DNA from: Planctomycetaceae bacterium
GTDB taxonomy: Bacteria > Planctomycetota > Phycisphaerae > Phycisphaerales > SM1A02
DNA length: 36,703 nucleotides
Assembly: GCA_021297815.1 (NCBI GenBank)
Contig: JAJTGK010000028.1
Location: forward strand, 1-36,703
Direction of reading: 5' to 3'
Shown here: piece after piece, positions 35,557-36,703 of the stretch
Numbering within the stretch: the stretch's first letter is position 1
Layout: every line of letters starts with the position of its first letter
Translations under genes and position numbers: made by a program
The notes under the pieces: generated by a model
What the model saw: the letters and a program-made list of their open reading frames with translations, nothing else
What the model was told of the DNA's origin: nothing
Database searches by the model: none

Positions 35557-36185
35557 CGCTTCACCGACCAGTTGCGCACGGGGCCGAGCCCCTGCTTCGC
35601 GCTCGTCACGATCGACTCGAACCGCCCGAGCGCGCGCTCGGCGTAGCCTCGGAAGAGCATGTACGGAAACAGCGCGGCGAGCGCGATCACGAGGCCTGCG
35701 GCGGTCGTGATCAAGGCCTCGCCGATGCCCGACGAGACATCGCGCGGGTCGACGAGCGCGCGCTGGCCGCCGAGCAGCTCGAAGGACTGGATGATGCCCG
35801 TGACGGTGCCGAGGATCCCCAGCATCGGGCTCGCGGTCACGATGGTCGAGAGGATGTTCATGAAGCGCTCGGTCTTGCCGCGCAGCTGCTCGATCATCTC
35901 GACCGCCACCGCGTCGTCGGGCCCCTCGTCCAGCATGCGCTTCGCGAGCTGGTCGTACACGCCGCCCTTCTCCTCGACAAGCGACTCGGCCTTCGAGCGG
36001 TCGCCGTTCCGAAGCGCGCGGAGAATGGCGCGAAGGCGCTCCTGCTCGCTGCGCGAGTCGAGCGACCACCAGAACCAGGTGCGCTCGAGGGAGATGGCGA
36101 GCGCCGTGACGCTGACTCCGAGAAGCGGCCACATGACCCAGCCGCCGCGCTCGATGAGAGTGAAGAGATCGAAGGACGCAGTCAT
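35553..36185 (-). CDS. MotA/TolQ/ExbB-family proton-channel protein
   Basis: 210 residues from the ATG at 36185. Three membrane helices are in the ExbB order: helix 1 near 14-32 (GWVMWPLLGVSVTALAISLE), a cytoplasmic region of about 70 charged residues (RLRAILRALRNGDRSKAESLVE), helix 2 ILSTIVTASPMLGILGTVTG with the conserved TVTGII, and helix 3 GEALITTAAGLVIALAALFPYM, whose small and polar residues line the proton path. Such proteins use proton flow to drive an ExbD/TolR partner and a periplasmic effector. No exbD or tonB is adjacent; instead it is coupled to the TraB-like gene. The partner must be elsewhere or unusual. Confidence 0.85.
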   Translation of the reverse strand: MTASFDLFTLIERGGWVMWPLLGVSVTALAISLERTWFWWSLDSRSEQERLRAILRALRNGDRSKAESLVEEKGGVYDQLAKRMLDEGPDDAVAVEMIEQLRGKTERFMNILSTIVTASPMLGILGTVTGIIQSFELLGGQRALVDPRDVSSGIGEALITTAAGLVIALAALFPYMLFRGYAERALGRFESIVTSAKQGLGPVRNWSVKR

Positions 36186-36231
36186 CGGGCGGGCATGGTA
36201 TCGAACCGCACGATTCGGGTAGATTCGGGAC

Positions 36232-36703
36232 ATGACCGCCGAGCCCCCCGCGCCCGATGCACCGCCGCTCGACGCCGCGCTCCTCGATCGAATCGAGCGG
36301 GGCCTCGACGCGGCGCTCCGTGATGCGCCGTTTCCCGAGAATCTGCGGACAGCCTGCGCGCATGCGGTGCTTGCGGGCGGCAAGCGGCTGCGTCCCATCC
36401 TCGTCCTCGAGAGCGCGCGGGCGTGCGGCGGCACGGTCGACGATGCGCTTCCTGCGGCGGTCGCGATGGAGTTCGTGCATGCATTCAGCCTCGTGCACGA
36501 CGATCTTCCCGCGCTCGACGACGACGACATGCGCCGTGGGCGGCCGACATGCCATGTGGCGTTCGGCGAGGCGATGGCGATTCTCGCAGGAGACGCGCTG
36601 CTCGCGCGCGCCCCGATGATCGCCGCGGCCTGCCCGCGGAACGGCGACGCCGCCGCGCGGCTGCTCCTCCACGCGACCTGCGACATGATCGCGGGGCAGG
36701 TGC
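36232..36703 (+). CDS. ispA: Polyprenyl (farnesyl/geranylgeranyl) diphosphate synthase, cut by the window end
   Basis: Condenses IPP with allylic diphosphates to make C15/C20 chains. The first 157 residues are visible. AGGKRLRP (48-55) binds IPP, and the first aspartate-rich motif is LVHDDLPALDDDDMRRG (D90, D91, D96), the form seen in IspA-type enzymes. The second DDxxD motif and the stop lie beyond the window. Product chain length cannot be settled. It is divergent from the ExbB-like gene across 46 bases that contain two copies of GATTCGGG. It shares the isoprenoid theme with ispG 4 kb away. Confidence 0.9.
   Translation, partial: MTAEPPAPDAPPLDAALLDRIERGLDAALRDAPFPENLRTACAHAVLAGGKRLRPILVLESARACGGTVDDALPAAVAMEFVHAFSLVHDDLPALDDDDMRRGRPTCHVAFGEAMAILAGDALLARAPMIAAACPRNGDAAARLLLHATCDMIAGQV

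Noticed and set aside
36197-36231. Two GATTCGGG copies between the ExbB-like and polyprenyl synthase genes as an operator
   Set aside because: Only two 8-base copies 12 bases apart, partly overlapping the likely -10. Too little to claim a binding site.

Overview
The window is about two-thirds G+C and reads as chromosome of a planctomycete, most likely from the Phycisphaerae. That is inferred from the combination of a secreted protein ending in a VPAPGAIALLGLAG sorting tail followed by arginines, a beta-helix protein with a dockerin-like ADL(D/N)xxGSVDAADL unit, a type III (GlnN) glutamine synthetase, a planctomycete-style pseudopilin and dense TATACT-type -10 boxes. No phage, transposase, integrase or CRISPR array was seen.

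Layout. 49-5627: nuoL-nuoM-nuoN, the membrane proton-pumping arm of complex I. 5.7-10.7 kb: a mixed block with tRNA-Arg(ACG), a secreted beta-helix protein, two small membrane proteins, a sulfotransferase-like protein, a DEDDh exonuclease, a tiny protein made of three CCCH zinc-knuckle-like repeats, a frameshifted partner gene and tRNA-Val(GAC). 11.0-16.0 kb: a sorted secreted protein, gltX, a YfcE-type phosphoesterase, a membrane protein and a CorA-like channel. 16.0-22.7 kb: glnN, tig, a SHOCT-domain protein, clpX, a free-methionine-R-sulfoxide reductase and rpmB. 22.7-23.3 kb: gene-free and rich in stem-loops. 23.3-27.4 kb: dnaG-rpoD, translationally overlapping. 27.5-31.2 kb (minus): a tight operon of a nucleoside-symporter-like gene, a coiled-coil protein, two WXG100-like small proteins and a succinate-semialdehyde-dehydrogenase-like enzyme. 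31.3-34.3 kb: ispG, a lipoprotein hydrolase and a pseudopilin. 34.3-36.2 kb (minus): an ExbB/TolQ-like protein and a TraB-like protein. 36.2 kb to the end: the start of a polyprenyl diphosphate synthase.

Most genes are housekeeping: respiration, nitrogen assimilation, protein folding and degradation, replication and transcription initiation, isoprenoid synthesis. Three things stand out. (1) The tetranucleotide ACGT is almost absent (four copies seen in 36.7 kb, against roughly 110 expected from composition) and CCGG looks depleted; synonymous codons appear bent around both, which suggests a methylation or restriction imprint. (2) The triple CCCH repeat protein and the WXG100-like triad are the best candidates for undescribed biology. 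(3) Several neighbouring genes (symporter, ispG, lipoprotein hydrolase, TraB-like) each lack one internal block, usually with a frame change. This is either local decay or an assembly problem and should be settled before any biology is built on it.
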